A stretch of 64,000 nucleotides of DNA from an uncultured Holophagaceae bacterium (GTDB taxonomy: Bacteria; Acidobacteriota; Holophagae; Holophagales; Holophagaceae), in NCBI GenBank assembly GCA_903857495.1, contig CAIOFF010000066.1:1-64000 (forward strand). Reading direction: 5' to 3'. The notes under the pieces were generated by a model. It did not search any database, was not told where the DNA came from, and saw nothing but the letters and a program-made list of their open reading frames with translations. A program made the translations under genes and the position numbers. Of this stretch, positions 7,348 to 16,604 are shown one piece after another (position 1 is the stretch's first letter; every line of letters starts with the position of its first letter).

Positions 7348-8988
7348 ATGACCACCCTCGCGCTCAAGTACCGGCCCCGCACCCTGTCCGACCTCGTGGG
7401 GCAGGAGGGCAGCGTCAAGGCCCTGGCCAACGCCCTGAAGCGGGCCAAGGAGAGTGGCCGCATCCACCAGGCCTACCTCTTCGCCGGCGTGCGCGGCACC
7501 GGCAAGACCAGCACCGCCCGCATCCTGGCCCGGGCCTTGAATTGTGCCGAGGGCCCCACAGCCACCCCCTGCGGCGTGTGCGATCCCTGCCGCGCGGCCG
7601 AGCAGCCGGACAGCAGCCTGGACATCGTCGAGATCGACGCCGCCAGCCGGGCCTCCGTGGCTGACGCCCGGGCCCTGCGCGAGCAGGCCCAGACCCGCCC
7701 CGCCTTCTGCCGCTACCGCGTCTACATCATCGATGAAGTGCACATGCTCAGCACCGAGGCCTTCAACGCCCTGCTGAAGGTCATCGAGGAGCCGCCGCCC
7801 CACGCCATCTTCGTGCTGGCCACCACCGAGCTGCAGGACGTCCCGGACACCATCAAGAGCCGGGTGCAGATCTACCCCTTCCGCCTCATCCCCGTGGGTC
7901 TCATCGAAGGCCGCTTGGCGCACGTCTGCGAGCAGGAGGGCGTCCCTGCGGAGCCCGGCAGCCTGCGGCTGGTGGCCGAGGCGGGGCAGGGCTCCATGCG
8001 GGACGCCCTCACCATCCTCGACCGCGTCATCGCGGCCGGGGACGGCCAGGTCCAGGAGGAGGCGGTCCGCGAGCAGCTGGGCATCGTCAGCGCCCACCTG
8101 GTGCAGGGCGTCATGTCCTCCCTGGCTGTCGGCGACTCGGCGGCCCTGGTGGAGGCCTGCCGCGAGCTGGCCAACCAGGGGGCGGACTGGGCCACCTTCT
8201 GGCGCGAGCTGGTGCTGGCCTTCCGAGACCGCCTCGAGGCTGAGGCCCGGGCGAACAAGGGTCCCCACGAACTGCTGCGCTGGGCCCGCATGCTGAACCT
8301 GCTGCTGAGCCGCGAGCGGGACCTGCGGGACAGCAGCCTGCCCCGGGTGGTGGTGGAGCTGGCCCTGATCACCGCCGCCCAGCTGCCGCACCTGGCCCCG
8401 CTGGACGCGCTGATCTCCGGCGCGGCCACCGCCAATCCCTCAGCCAACCCCGCCCCACGGCCATCTGTGCCGGCAGCGGGTCCGCCACCGGTCCCTCCCC
8501 GGGCCCCCCAGGTCGCGCCGGCGCCTGAGGGGCCGCGGCGGCCCACCCCGGTGCCGCCCCCCCCACCGGTTCCCGCGCCTCCCAAGCCGCCCGCGGGCTC
8601 CGCGCCGCAGCCGCCCATCGGCACCTCGGCTCAGCTGCGCTCCGCCTGCAGCGAGGCCCTGCGGCTGGGCACAGGCCTCCGGCCCTTCGCCACGGCCCCC
8701 CAGTTGGCCACGGACCTGGCCTGGCAGCCGCCGGTGCTGCGCTTCCGCTTCCCGGCCAATGTGCGCCAGACCCTCCAGGACTTCGAGCGCGAGAAGGCCA
8801 GTCCCCACCTGCTGGCGGCCCTGGGCGTCGTGCTGCCCGGCCTGCAGTCCGTGGTGGTCGAGTTCGATGGGGACGGCACCTCCACCGCCCCCGAGCGACC
8901 CGAAGACCGCCTCCGCCAGGAACCCGGCTTCCAGGAGCTCCTCCGCCTCACCGGCGGCGAAGTCCTCGAGATCCGCAAGGACAGCTGA
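7348..8988 (+). CDS. dnaX: DNA polymerase III subunit gamma/tau
   Basis: This is the clamp-loader motor of the replisome. The 546-residue product has the Walker A motif GVRGTGKT at 47-54, a zinc knuckle (Cys66, Cys75, Cys78, Cys81), the Walker B/DExx box IIDEVH near 127-132 and the SRVQIYPFRL sensor-1 region. After about residue 360 comes a long Pro/Ala-rich linker, then a tau-type C-terminal domain. A C8 run (8557-8564) sits in the linker, but neither shifted frame stops soon after, so I see no support for a frameshifted gamma form. It closes the plus-strand cluster and is followed by a repeat-rich gap. Confidence 0.95.
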   Translation: MTTLALKYRPRTLSDLVGQEGSVKALANALKRAKESGRIHQAYLFAGVRGTGKTSTARILARALNCAEGPTATPCGVCDPCRAAEQPDSSLDIVEIDAASRASVADARALREQAQTRPAFCRYRVYIIDEVHMLSTEAFNALLKVIEEPPPHAIFVLATTELQDVPDTIKSRVQIYPFRLIPVGLIEGRLAHVCEQEGVPAEPGSLRLVAEAGQGSMRDALTILDRVIAAGDGQVQEEAVREQLGIVSAHLVQGVMSSLAVGDSAALVEACRELANQGADWATFWRELVLAFRDRLEAEARANKGPHELLRWARMLNLLLSRERDLRDSSLPRVVVELALITAAQLPHLAPLDALISGAATANPSANPAPRPSVPAAGPPPVPPRAPQVAPAPEGPRRPTPVPPPPPVPAPPKPPAGSAPQPPIGTSAQLRSACSEALRLGTGLRPFATAPQLATDLAWQPPVLRFRFPANVRQTLQDFEREKASPHLLAALGVVLPGLQSVVVEFDGDGTSTAPERPEDRLRQEPGFQELLRLTGGEVLEIRKDS

Positions 8989-8994
8989 AAGGCC

Positions 8995-9116
8995 TTAACC
9001 ACGAGAATTCAGTCTGTCTCGCGCATCGGCATCGCCGATGCCGAGAAGACGGGAAGACCACGAAGGAAGAACGACTTCAGTTCCTTCTTTGTGTTCTTTG
9101 TGTTCTTTGTGGTTAA
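8995..9116. repeat. AACCAC-type long inverted repeat, copy 1a
   Basis: The left end reads TTAACCACGA (8995) and the right end GTGGTTAA (to 9116). The right arm is three tandem copies of a TTCTTTGTG word. An inner palindrome, GCATCGGCATCGCCGATGC (9023-9041), is embedded. It shares its inner palindrome and the flanking GAGAAGAC and GAAGACCACGAAG words with the element at 44239-44358 on the opposite strand. Confidence 0.8.
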
Positions 9117-9222
9117 CCAGTCCTTTTGCTTTTCCCTAAGCTTTTCTACCTCAAGCCTGTGGTTCCTCTATGCTGCGGCTTTCTTTGCCATTCAGCCAGT
9201 TCGGTGGAAAGAGAAAGAAGGA

Positions 9223-9302
9223 TTAACCACAAAGAACACAAAGGGCACAAAGAAGAGATCAATAACACTTTCTTCATTCGTGGTCTTTCTGTCTTCATGG
9301 TG
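9223..9302. repeat. AACCAC-type inverted repeat, copy 1b
   Basis: The left arm is TTAACCACAAAGAACACAAAG and the right arm is an imperfect complement, TCGTGGTCTTTCTGTCTTCATGGTGA. It is in the same gap as copy 1a and adjacent to the end of the moaD-like gene. Confidence 0.7.
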
Positions 9303-9331
9303 ACCCTTCTTTCCCCTGGTAATGGCTCGGC

Positions 9332-9553
9332 TCACCCGCCGGAGACGGGGGGCATGAGGGCGACTTCGTCGCCGTCGGCGAGGGGGGTGCTGCGGTCGGC
9401 GAAGGTCTGGTTCACGGCCAGGAGGGCGTCCGGGGGCAGGGCCTGGAAGCGGGGGTCCGCCAGCAGGTCGCCCAGGGTGGGGGCCAGGGGCAGGGCCACT
9501 TCGTCGAGGCCCAGCAGGGGGCGGTAGCGGGCGAAGCACTTCACCGTGATCAT
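9332..9553 (-). CDS. moaD: MoaD/ThiS-type sulfur carrier protein
   Basis: The 73-residue product has the beta-grasp fold pattern and ends in Gly-Gly (PPVSGG), the C-terminus that is adenylated and thiocarboxylated in MoaD and ThiS. The DEVALMPPVSGG ending is the MoaD form, so it is probably the small subunit of molybdopterin synthase, which donates sulfur to precursor Z. No other molybdopterin gene is nearby, so a ThiS-like or other sulfur-carrier role cannot be excluded. The start ATG has GGAG upstream. It follows the tamB stop by 20 bases and is probably co-transcribed. Confidence 0.8.
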   Translation of the reverse strand: MITVKCFARYRPLLGLDEVALPLAPTLGDLLADPRFQALPPDALLAVNQTFADRSTPLADGDEVALMPPVSGG

Positions 9554-9573
9554 GCGGATCTCCGTTTAACGTC

Positions 9574-12500
9574 CTACTTGGGGCTCCAGGTGTGCCGGAT
9601 CTCGCCCGAGGGGCTCAGGCCCACGCCGCCACCCTTGCTGCCGCCCAGTTGGAGGATGAGGTCGCCGAAGCGCCACTCCACCTGGCCCGAGGTGATGGCC
9701 AGCTCCCCAGTCTTCTTGTGGGAGACCACGACGGCGCTGCGCTGGCCCAGGAGGGTGATGCTCTTGCCGAGGGTGAACTCGGTCTCTGAGGTCCCCTGGG
9801 CGTTGGTCCGCAGGGCGACGCTGACCCGGTCCAGCCCCAGGGTGCGCCGGAGCTGGTCCTGCAGGGGGGCGAAGGCGAGGGTGGAGAGGAGGCCGGTGTA
9901 GGCACTGGCCAGCCCCGAAGTGATGGCGCCCTGGGTGGCGCCGGAGGTCGCGCCGGCGGTGCCCACGTTGGCCACGTTGCCGGGGTTGATCAGGATCGAC
10001 ACGATCTCATCCTGGCGCAGGCTGGGCGTGGACGTGGGGATGATGCTGAGGTTGCTCAGGGTGCCCCGGATGTCGAGGTTGACCGTGTAGCCAGGGATGG
10101 AGGTGAGGCTGCCCTGGATGGCGATGAGCGGATCCAGCGCCCGGGCTTCGGAGAAGGCCAGGGAGCCCCGGTCCACCACCATGTCACCTGCGGGGAAGAT
10201 GTTGGTGAGGCGGCCGCCGGGCTGGAAGACGAGGGTGCCCTTGGGCACTGGATGGGCCAGGGTGCCCACGACCTGGAAGGGGCCCTCGGTGCGGCCCTCC
10301 AGCTTCAGCAGGTTGGTGTCGAAGGTCCAGGGAGTCTGCAGGTTCAAGTCCAGGTCCAGGCGGATGCGATCCAGGGGGTCATCCAGGTCCAGCCCCGTAA
10401 GGGCGGTGTCGCTGAGGGCGCTGCGGAGGATCAGGTCCGCGAGCTTCACTTCGGTCTGATAGGTCAGCCGGTCCGTACGGAGCTTGCCCTTCAGGACGCC
10501 GCCCGTGTCGGTGCCATCGAGGCTGGCCTGGAGGCTGCCCTGGAGGTCGAGGCCATCGGGCATGTCCCGCAGCTGGAAGTTGCCCAGGCTCGCCTTCAGG
10601 GCATAGGTCTCGATGCCCCCCAGGCGCCAGGACATGCCACCGCTGAGGCGGAGGTCCCCCTGGGCCAGGGTCCCTTGCAGGGGCTGGTCCTCGGGAATGG
10701 TGATGGCCCGGTCCTTGAGCACCACCTGGGCCTGCAGGTCCTCGATGCCCTGGTAGCCGCGGAGGCGCGCCTGGCCCTTGTCCAGGGAGAGGGTGCCGTC
10801 GAGCAGCGGATCGAGGTAGGTGCCGTGGGCCAGGATCCGGAAGCGGCTGGTGCCCTGCAGCTTCAGGTCGGAGAGCAGGTTGTATTCATCCACTTCCATG
10901 ACCAGGTCGAGGATTGACTTGAGGTGGGTCAGGTCCGCGGCCCCCTGGGCCTGGAGTGCCAGGGGCGCGGAAGCGGAGAACGGGACCGTGCCGGCCAGCC
11001 GCAGGTGGGCCGCCCGGCCGGTGGGGGCGTCGGTCTGCAGGCGGGAGCCCCCGTCGAGAGCGACGTCCACCACCGCCCCCAGGCTGTTGCCATGGAGGGC
11101 CGAGGGCCGGGACTGGTGCAGCTCGAAGGCGTTGAAGCGGGCCGCCAGCTGGTCCAGGGAGCCGGACCAGGCCAGCTCCTGCCCGGGGGCCCAGCGGCCC
11201 TTTACGGAGGCCGAGAGGCTGAGGTCCTCGAGCAGATCCTCGGTCAGGCTGCGGGCCAGTGTCTCCGTGGGCGCGCTCTCCGGGGACACGGTGAGGCTGA
11301 GGTCCCCCGCGAGGCCCAGGCCCTGCCGTGAGGCCTGGAAGGACAGCAGCGGCTTGGCCTGGCCCGCGGCCCCCAGGCGGCCCTCCAGGTGGCCCCGCAC
11401 CAGGCTGGCCTGCCCCTCGAGACCGTCCAGGCTGCGGTCCCCGAAGAAGAGGCGGCCACGCTTCAGGGTGAGGTTGCCTTCAGGAAGGTCCAGGGGGCCG
11501 AAGGGGGCGGTGATGGGTCCCAGGAGCGTGGCATCCAGCTGGGCCTGGAGCCGGGGCCCCGGCAGCGCCAGCCCCTGCGTATCCAGGCGGCCATGCAGGT
11601 CTGCCCACCAGGTCCAGCGCTGGAAGTCCATGTCGGCCTGGCCGGTGAGGGCCAGGGGGCCCTCCGGGGCGACGCCCTCGGCGCCCAGGAGGTCCGGGCG
11701 CTCCGCGAGCTTGACGTTCGAGAGCTTCAGGCGGAGGGAGGGAATGTCCATCCAGAAGTCTGAGGAAGCCGCTGGAATTGTGATTCCGTAACACTCCCCA
11801 GATTCGACTTGAGCATTTCCGCTCATGCTGATGGCGGCATAGGGGCCCTGCAGCCGCACCCAGCCGGAGCCCAGGCCGGTGATGGGGAGATCCTGGCCCT
11901 GCGCGGTCTTGAGGTCGGCGGCCCGGAGCCCCTCGGCTACCGGGAGCCGGAAGGCGGTGTAGCACATGTCCATCTGGGACTGGCCGGGGGGGAGGGAACG
12001 CCAGGTGAGCCAGAGGTCGCCGCCGCCCGAGCCCTCCGCTTTGCGCAGCTGGAGTTCCCGGACCCAGAGGTCGGAGCCCTGGATCTCCACCTGACCCTGG
12101 AGGTGGTCGGCCTGGGCGCCATGCCAGCGGGGGCTGGTCACGGCCACGGTGCCCTGGAGGCTGAAGCCGCCGGCCGGAGTCCACCGGACTCGGGCCTGGG
12201 CCTGGGCGGCGCCCGCCATGTCCAGATCCACCACGCCCCAGGTGCTGAGGGTGTGGGCCACCTGGTCCGCGCCGACCTCGGCTTTGCCTTCGGCTTCGAG
12301 GAGGGTCAGGCCGCGGGTGCCCAGGGTGGCGCGGCCGCTGCCCTCGGCCTTGAGGCCCGCCAGGTCCAGCCGGAGGTTCTCAAGGGTGAGCTGGCCCTGG
12401 TCCAGGGTGGCCTTGAGGCTGCCGGAGTCTGCCCCCCGCTGGAGCAGGCCTAGCTGGAAGGAGCCCTGCCAGCGGTCCAGGCGACTGGGGGCATCCCCGG

Positions 12501-13671
12501 CCCTGGGGCCCTGGAGCTCGGCCTGGAGGGAGCCCCGGGTCTCCTCGAGCTCACGCACCCTGAGCAGCCTCCCCAGGGCAGTCAGGTCGAGGTTGGTGCC
12601 CTGGAGGGTGGACTGGAGGGGGGCGTTGCGGGACCAGGTGCCCTGGACCTCCAGGTCGCCCTGGGGGGAGGACCACCGGAGGCTGTCCAACTGGGCACGC
12701 TCCAGACTGCCGCTGGCCTTCAGGTCGAGCCCCCCGGGCTGGAAGATCGTGCCCACGGGACGGAGGTCCTGGCCATCGGCGCTGAGGGTCCAGGTGGGTT
12801 TCTGGGGGGTCCCCGCCAGGGTGCCGGCCAAGTCCAGAGTGCCAGTCAGAGGGGGTCGGGCAGTCCCGCTCCACCGGGCCGCGTCCACCAGGTCCAGGAC
12901 ACCCGTGAGACGGGCCTCCAGCCGCCCGGCGATCTTGGGCGTGGCGGCGGTGTAGCGGCCGTTCAGGCGCAGCTGGCTGTCCTCCAGCCGCAGATAGGCC
13001 TCGTGGAGGACGAGCGCCGGCTCCGAGACCTCGCCGTGCAGGTCGAGCCGGCCCTTCTCCCAGCTACTGGGGCCCTTCACGGCCAGCTGGGGGCCGGTCA
13101 GGTCAAGCCGGACCTGGTTGGGTCCCTGGCCGACGCCCTTCAGCTCGAACTGGTAGTGCAGGGCCGGGATGCCGCGCAGGGGTTCCGGCAGGATGAGCTC
13201 ACCCCCGCTGAGGCTGAGGACATCGAGGTGGAAGCGGGGCAGGGGCTCGGTGCGGGGCGGACGACTCTTGAGGTGGATCGCCTGCAGGCCTGCCTCGGTC
13301 AAGCGCAGGTGGGGGTGCTCCACGCGCAGGGCATGGATGCGGTGCGAGGGACCCAGCAGGGCGAGGAGGTCAGCCTGGACCTCCAGGCGCTCGATCGTGA
13401 GCAGGTCCCCCCCCAGGCGGACTTCGTGGAGGACCAGGGCGCTCCGGCTCGGGCGGAGCTCCACCCGGCCGATGGTGAGGGGCAGGCCCGTCTCCTCCTG
13501 CACCAGGCGGTCCAGATGGCCCAGGGCCCAGCGGACCACCACGGGCCGGGTGGCCAGCCAGGGGCCGCCGGTGCACAGGGTGACCCCGGCCACCACGGCA
13601 TACGTTACCCGACGGATCCAGCGCCGGCCCCAGAGCCGCTTCACCGCGTCTTTGGTGGGATGCCAGATCAT
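9574..13671 (-). CDS. tamB: Translocation and assembly module protein TamB (DUF490)
   Basis: The 1365-residue product has one N-terminal membrane anchor (about residues 21-40). The rest is a very long repetitive beta-helical body of Gly/Leu-rich strands of the AsmA/TamB type, ending in the conserved DUF490 domain with QDEIVSILINPG and LDRVSVALRTNAQG. TamB-type proteins bridge inner and outer membranes and carry lipid or help outer-membrane protein assembly. No tamA/bamA gene is in the window. The start ATG overlaps the kinase stop codon (TGATG), so translation is coupled to the kinase. The length is in the normal range for TamB. Confidence 0.9.
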   Translation of the reverse strand: MIWHPTKDAVKRLWGRRWIRRVTYAVVAGVTLCTGGPWLATRPVVVRWALGHLDRLVQEETGLPLTIGRVELRPSRSALVLHEVRLGGDLLTIERLEVQADLLALLGPSHRIHALRVEHPHLRLTEAGLQAIHLKSRPPRTEPLPRFHLDVLSLSGGELILPEPLRGIPALHYQFELKGVGQGPNQVRLDLTGPQLAVKGPSSWEKGRLDLHGEVSEPALVLHEAYLRLEDSQLRLNGRYTAATPKIAGRLEARLTGVLDLVDAARWSGTARPPLTGTLDLAGTLAGTPQKPTWTLSADGQDLRPVGTIFQPGGLDLKASGSLERAQLDSLRWSSPQGDLEVQGTWSRNAPLQSTLQGTNLDLTALGRLLRVRELEETRGSLQAELQGPRAGDAPSRLDRWQGSFQLGLLQRGADSGSLKATLDQGQLTLENLRLDLAGLKAEGSGRATLGTRGLTLLEAEGKAEVGADQVAHTLSTWGVVDLDMAGAAQAQARVRWTPAGGFSLQGTVAVTSPRWHGAQADHLQGQVEIQGSDLWVRELQLRKAEGSGGGDLWLTWRSLPPGQSQMDMCYTAFRLPVAEGLRAADLKTAQGQDLPITGLGSGWVRLQGPYAAISMSGNAQVESGECYGITIPAASSDFWMDIPSLRLKLSNVKLAERPDLLGAEGVAPEGPLALTGQADMDFQRWTWWADLHGRLDTQGLALPGPRLQAQLDATLLGPITAPFGPLDLPEGNLTLKRGRLFFGDRSLDGLEGQASLVRGHLEGRLGAAGQAKPLLSFQASRQGLGLAGDLSLTVSPESAPTETLARSLTEDLLEDLSLSASVKGRWAPGQELAWSGSLDQLAARFNAFELHQSRPSALHGNSLGAVVDVALDGGSRLQTDAPTGRAAHLRLAGTVPFSASAPLALQAQGAADLTHLKSILDLVMEVDEYNLLSDLKLQGTSRFRILAHGTYLDPLLDGTLSLDKGQARLRGYQGIEDLQAQVVLKDRAITIPEDQPLQGTLAQGDLRLSGGMSWRLGGIETYALKASLGNFQLRDMPDGLDLQGSLQASLDGTDTGGVLKGKLRTDRLTYQTEVKLADLILRSALSDTALTGLDLDDPLDRIRLDLDLNLQTPWTFDTNLLKLEGRTEGPFQVVGTLAHPVPKGTLVFQPGGRLTNIFPAGDMVVDRGSLAFSEARALDPLIAIQGSLTSIPGYTVNLDIRGTLSNLSIIPTSTPSLRQDEIVSILINPGNVANVGTAGATSGATQGAITSGLASAYTGLLSTLAFAPLQDQLRRTLGLDRVSVALRTNAQGTSETEFTLGKSITLLGQRSAVVVSHKKTGELAITSGQVEWRFGDLILQLGGSKGGGVGLSPSGEIRHTWSPK

Positions 13672-14639
13672 CAGTTCTTTTCACCGCAGCTGGGGCAGAC
13701 CAGGGTCATGCGAGGCATCTGCCGGTAGCAGAACCGGCAGAGCCGGGCCTGGGTGGAGGCCCGCAAGGTGGGGTGCGGACCCGAGGAGGACGACGAGAGC
13801 ACGGCCGTGCCGAGGGGGCGGGTCTCCCGTGCGACGTTCTCCTTCAGGCGGCGCAGCGCCTCGAGGAACGCCTGGGCCGAGAGGAAGCGCTCACCCAGGT
13901 TCACCGCCAGAGCCTTCATCACGACCTCGGAGAAGGCCTTCGGGACGATGGGGTTGCGCAGGTGGGGCGCCGTGATCTGCTGGCTGGTGAGGGCCTGGGC
14001 GATCTTCAGCGGGTCTGCGTCATAGAAGGGGACGGTGCCCGTGAGCATCTCGTAGAGGGTGATGCCCAGGGACCAGAGATCCGACTGGAAGACGGCGCGG
14101 CCGCGGAAGTGTTCGGGCGCCATGTAGGGCGGCGAGCCGATGCGGGTGGGCGCGTAGGGGACATGCTGCATCTCCAGCACCCGGGAGGTGCCGAAGTCCG
14201 TGACCTTGGCCACGCCGACCTGGTTGACCAGGATGTTGGCGGGTCGCAGGTCCCGGTGGAGGATCTGGTGGCCGTGGGCGAAGGCGATGGCGCTGCAGAC
14301 ATCCAGTCCGATCTCCAGGGCCCGGGTGGGCGGCAGGGTGCGCTCCCGGCGGATCATGCGGTCCAGGCTCTCGCCTTCCACGTATTCCAGCACCATGAAG
14401 AAGATGCCGTTCTTCCGCTCCACGGTGATGAGCTCGACGATGTTCGGGTGCTTCAGGCCCGCCATGATGCGCGGCTCCTTCAGCATGTCCACGATCTCAT
14501 CCTGCTGCTGGTGCGGCACCTTCAGGGCCACCTTGCGGTTCACCCAGGTGTCGAGGGCCAGGTACACCGCGCCGAAGCCCCCGGACCCGAGGCGGTCCAG
14601 GATCTGGTATTTGCCCAGGGTCTGGTCCTTGGAAAGCAC
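13671..14639 (-). CDS. Ser/Thr protein kinase with C-terminal zinc ribbon
   Basis: The 322-residue Hanks-type kinase has the glycine loop GSGGFGAVY at 18-26, Lys40, the catalytic loop HRDLRPAN at 128-135 and DFG at 148-150. The Lys normally two residues after the catalytic Asp (HRDxK) is Arg132 here, a change known mainly from tyrosine kinases. After a Ser-rich linker the C-terminus has two CxxC pairs (Cys301/304 and Cys315/318), a zinc ribbon. There is no membrane segment, so it is cytoplasmic. It is translated together with tamB, which suggests a link to envelope control. It is downstream of the rpoD terminator. Confidence 0.9.
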   Translation of the reverse strand: MLSKDQTLGKYQILDRLGSGGFGAVYLALDTWVNRKVALKVPHQQQDEIVDMLKEPRIMAGLKHPNIVELITVERKNGIFFMVLEYVEGESLDRMIRRERTLPPTRALEIGLDVCSAIAFAHGHQILHRDLRPANILVNQVGVAKVTDFGTSRVLEMQHVPYAPTRIGSPPYMAPEHFRGRAVFQSDLWSLGITLYEMLTGTVPFYDADPLKIAQALTSQQITAPHLRNPIVPKAFSEVVMKALAVNLGERFLSAQAFLEALRRLKENVARETRPLGTAVLSSSSSGPHPTLRASTQARLCRFCYRQMPRMTLVCPSCGEKN

Positions 14640-14671
14640 TTTTTGAGGCTCCGCTGCAATGGGTCAAGAAT

Positions 14672-14709
14672 GACCTAAAAAGCCCCGCGGGGGCGGGGCT
14701 TTTTAGGTC
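14672..14709. terminator. Bidirectional terminator after rpoD
   Basis: A perfect 17-bp stem, GACCTAAAAAGCCCCGC with GCGGGGCTTTTTAGGTC, surrounds a GGGG loop. The A and T tracts lie inside the stem, so it works in both directions. It ends the rpoD transcript on the minus strand and separates it from the kinase gene. Confidence 0.9.
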
Positions 14710-14724
14710 CGGTGAAGTGCGCTG

Positions 14725-16476
14725 TCAGCCCAGGAAGGCCTTGAGGGTCTTGGAATAACGCGGGTGGCGAATTTTTCGCAGGGCCTTGGACTCGATCTGG
14801 CGGATGCGCTCGCGGGTGACGGCAAACTCGCTGCCGACCTCCTCCAGGGTGTGCTCCGAGCCGTCGTCGCCCACGCCGAAGCGCATGCGGAGGACGCGCT
14901 CTTCGCGCTCGCTGAGGGTGTTGAGGACGTTGCGGACGGTCTCCTTGAGGCGCTGCTGGACGACCTGCTCCACCGGCGACACCACGGTCTTGTCCTCGAT
15001 GAAGTCCCCCAGGTGGGAGTCCTCCTCCTCGCCGATGGGCGTCTCCAGGGAGATGGGCTCCTGGGCGATCTTCATCACCTTGCGGACCTTGCCCACGGGC
15101 ATGTCCATGGCGTGCGCGATCTCCTCGCTGGAGGGTTCCCGGCCCAGCTTCTGGACCAGCTCACGCTGGGTGCGGATGAGCTTGTTGATGGTCTCGATCA
15201 TGTGCACGGGGATGCGGATGGTGCGGGCCTGGTCCGCGATGGCGCGGGTGATGGCCTGCCGGATCCACCAGGTGGCGTAGGTCGAGAACTTGAAGCCGCG
15301 GCTGTATTCGAACTTGTCGACGGCCTTCATGAGCCCGATGTTGCCTTCCTGGATGAGGTCCAGGAACTGCAGGCCACGGTTGGTGTAGCGCTTGGCGATG
15401 CTGACCACCAGGCGGAGGTTGGCTTCGATGAGCTCGGCCTTGGCGCCGCGGCTGACGCTCTCGGCGGCCTTCAGCCCGTTGAAGTCCTTGTGGAAGACTT
15501 CGCTGACGGTCTCGTACTTGATGAAGAACTCGGCCAGGGTCTTCTCGATGTGGGCCAGCTCGTCCTTGTATTTGTCCTTCATCTTGGCGAAGGCGGGATT
15601 CTTGATGCGGTCCCGCAGCTCGCGGCACTTGCGCTCGCCGGTGAGCACCTGGCTGTGCTGGTGGGTGATGCGGTCGATGAGCCGGGTCACGGCGAGGCTG
15701 TTGAGGCCCAGCTTGCGGATCTGGCGCGAGAGGCGGCCCCGGGCCTGGAGGATCTCCCGGTCCAGCTTGCGGCGCTTGGGCAGGGTCTTGGTGCCGGCGT
15801 CCACCTGGACCTTCAGCTCCAGCAGGTCCTGCAGGGCCTGGTCGAAGACCAGCAGCTTCTCGAACTGGTGGTGCACGTGCTGGGTGGCGGAGGTGCTCTC
15901 GGCATCTTCGTCGTCATCCACCTCGTCGGACAGGCCCACGACCTCGCGGATCTTGCCCGGGTTCTCCTTCAGCATCTTGCCGATGTCGATGAGCAGGCTG
16001 GCGGCGAGGCGGGAGCGCGAGATGGCGCGCATGACGCTGCGGACACCGACCTCGATGCGCTTGGCGATCTCGACTTCGTCCTCGCGCTTGAGGAGGGGGA
16101 CCGTGCCCATCTCCTTGAGATACATGCGGACCGGGTCGTTGAACTTGTCGCTGTCCGGGCTGTCGATCTCGACTTCAGAGTCCTTGTCGCCCTTGGGAAC
16201 CCCCTCGGTCAGCACGAACTCGGGCTCGATGGCTTCGCGGGCGGCCTGGGCCTCCTCCTCCGTGGCGCCAATTCCCACACCCAGCCGCGAGAACAGGCTC
16301 AGGAGCAGCTCGAGATCCGCGGGGCTGGAGGCGGTGCTCGGAAGAAAGTCATTGAGCTGGTCAACCAGCAGGAAACCGTTTTTCCTTCCGATGGAAATCA
16401 GAGCTTTGGTGAGGGGGTAGTAGGTGTCGCGGGGCGGCGTCGGAACCATTCGTACCTCAAAGAGCGTTTCGGGCAT
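14725..16476 (-). CDS. rpoD: RNA polymerase primary sigma factor (sigma-70)
   Basis: The 583-residue product directs RNA polymerase to housekeeping promoters. Region 1.2 is [16 protein letters not shown], followed by a non-conserved linker, region 2 ([20 protein letters not shown], then [13 protein letters not shown]), region 3 and region 4 (ERVLRMRFG, then [18 protein letters not shown]). The acidic N-terminal part replaces a full region 1.1. It is downstream of dnaG on the same strand with 128 bases between them that carry its own promoter; the classical rpsU gene of this operon is absent. Confidence 0.97.
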   Translation of the reverse strand: MPETLFEVRMVPTPPRDTYYPLTKALISIGRKNGFLLVDQLNDFLPSTASSPADLELLLSLFSRLGVGIGATEEEAQAAREAIEPEFVLTEGVPKGDKDSEVEIDSPDSDKFNDPVRMYLKEMGTVPLLKREDEVEIAKRIEVGVRSVMRAISRSRLAASLLIDIGKMLKENPGKIREVVGLSDEVDDDEDAESTSATQHVHHQFEKLLVFDQALQDLLELKVQVDAGTKTLPKRRKLDREILQARGRLSRQIRKLGLNSLAVTRLIDRITHQHSQVLTGERKCRELRDRIKNPAFAKMKDKYKDELAHIEKTLAEFFIKYETVSEVFHKDFNGLKAAESVSRGAKAELIEANLRLVVSIAKRYTNRGLQFLDLIQEGNIGLMKAVDKFEYSRGFKFSTYATWWIRQAITRAIADQARTIRIPVHMIETINKLIRTQRELVQKLGREPSSEEIAHAMDMPVGKVRKVMKIAQEPISLETPIGEEEDSHLGDFIEDKTVVSPVEQVVQQRLKETVRNVLNTLSEREERVLRMRFGVGDDGSEHTLEEVGSEFAVTRERIRQIESKALRKIRHPRYSKTLKAFLG

Positions 16477-16557
16477 CGATCCAGCAAGAAAATAGGACTC
16501 GGCGGTGGAGGGAAATGCAGAATCCGACCGCTGTTACTGGCCGAAAGCGGACCTTTC

Positions 16558-16585
16558 AGTATAAGAGATCTTCCGGATCCGGCAA
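16558..16585 (-). promoter_or_regulatory. Predicted sigma-70 promoter of rpoD
   Basis: On the minus strand TTGCCG (16585-16580) and TATACT (16563-16558) are separated by 16 bases, a good match to the consensus. It lies about 80 bases upstream of the rpoD start, between dnaG and rpoD. Confidence 0.6.
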
Positions 16586-16604
16586 GGGTTCTGCTGAGAA
16601 GGGC

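Larger units (their letters stand above)
8989..9331. repeat. Repeat-filled convergent gap between dnaX and moaD-like gene
   Basis: The 343-base gap contains no credible gene. It holds two inverted-repeat elements, 8995-9116 and 9223-9302, with an AT-richer unique stretch of about 100 bases between them. Small open frames crossing it translate the tandem words (NTKGTKK, HKGHKE) and are not genes. Confidence 0.8.

Noticed and set aside
5986-8391. Very long open frame opposite the DUF421, radical SAM and dnaX genes
   Set aside because: It is a shadow of real genes on the other strand; the composition is His/Gly/Gln-rich, without motifs, and the plus-strand genes are unmistakable.
8557-8564. C8 run in dnaX that could give a frameshifted gamma subunit
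   Set aside because: I followed both shifted frames for over 150 bases and found no early stop, so a short gamma product would not result.
9192-9539. Small ORFs translating the AACCACAAAG repeats (peptides with NTKGTKK or HKGHKE)
   Set aside because: They are translations of tandem repeat words in non-coding gaps, seen in several frames and strands alike.
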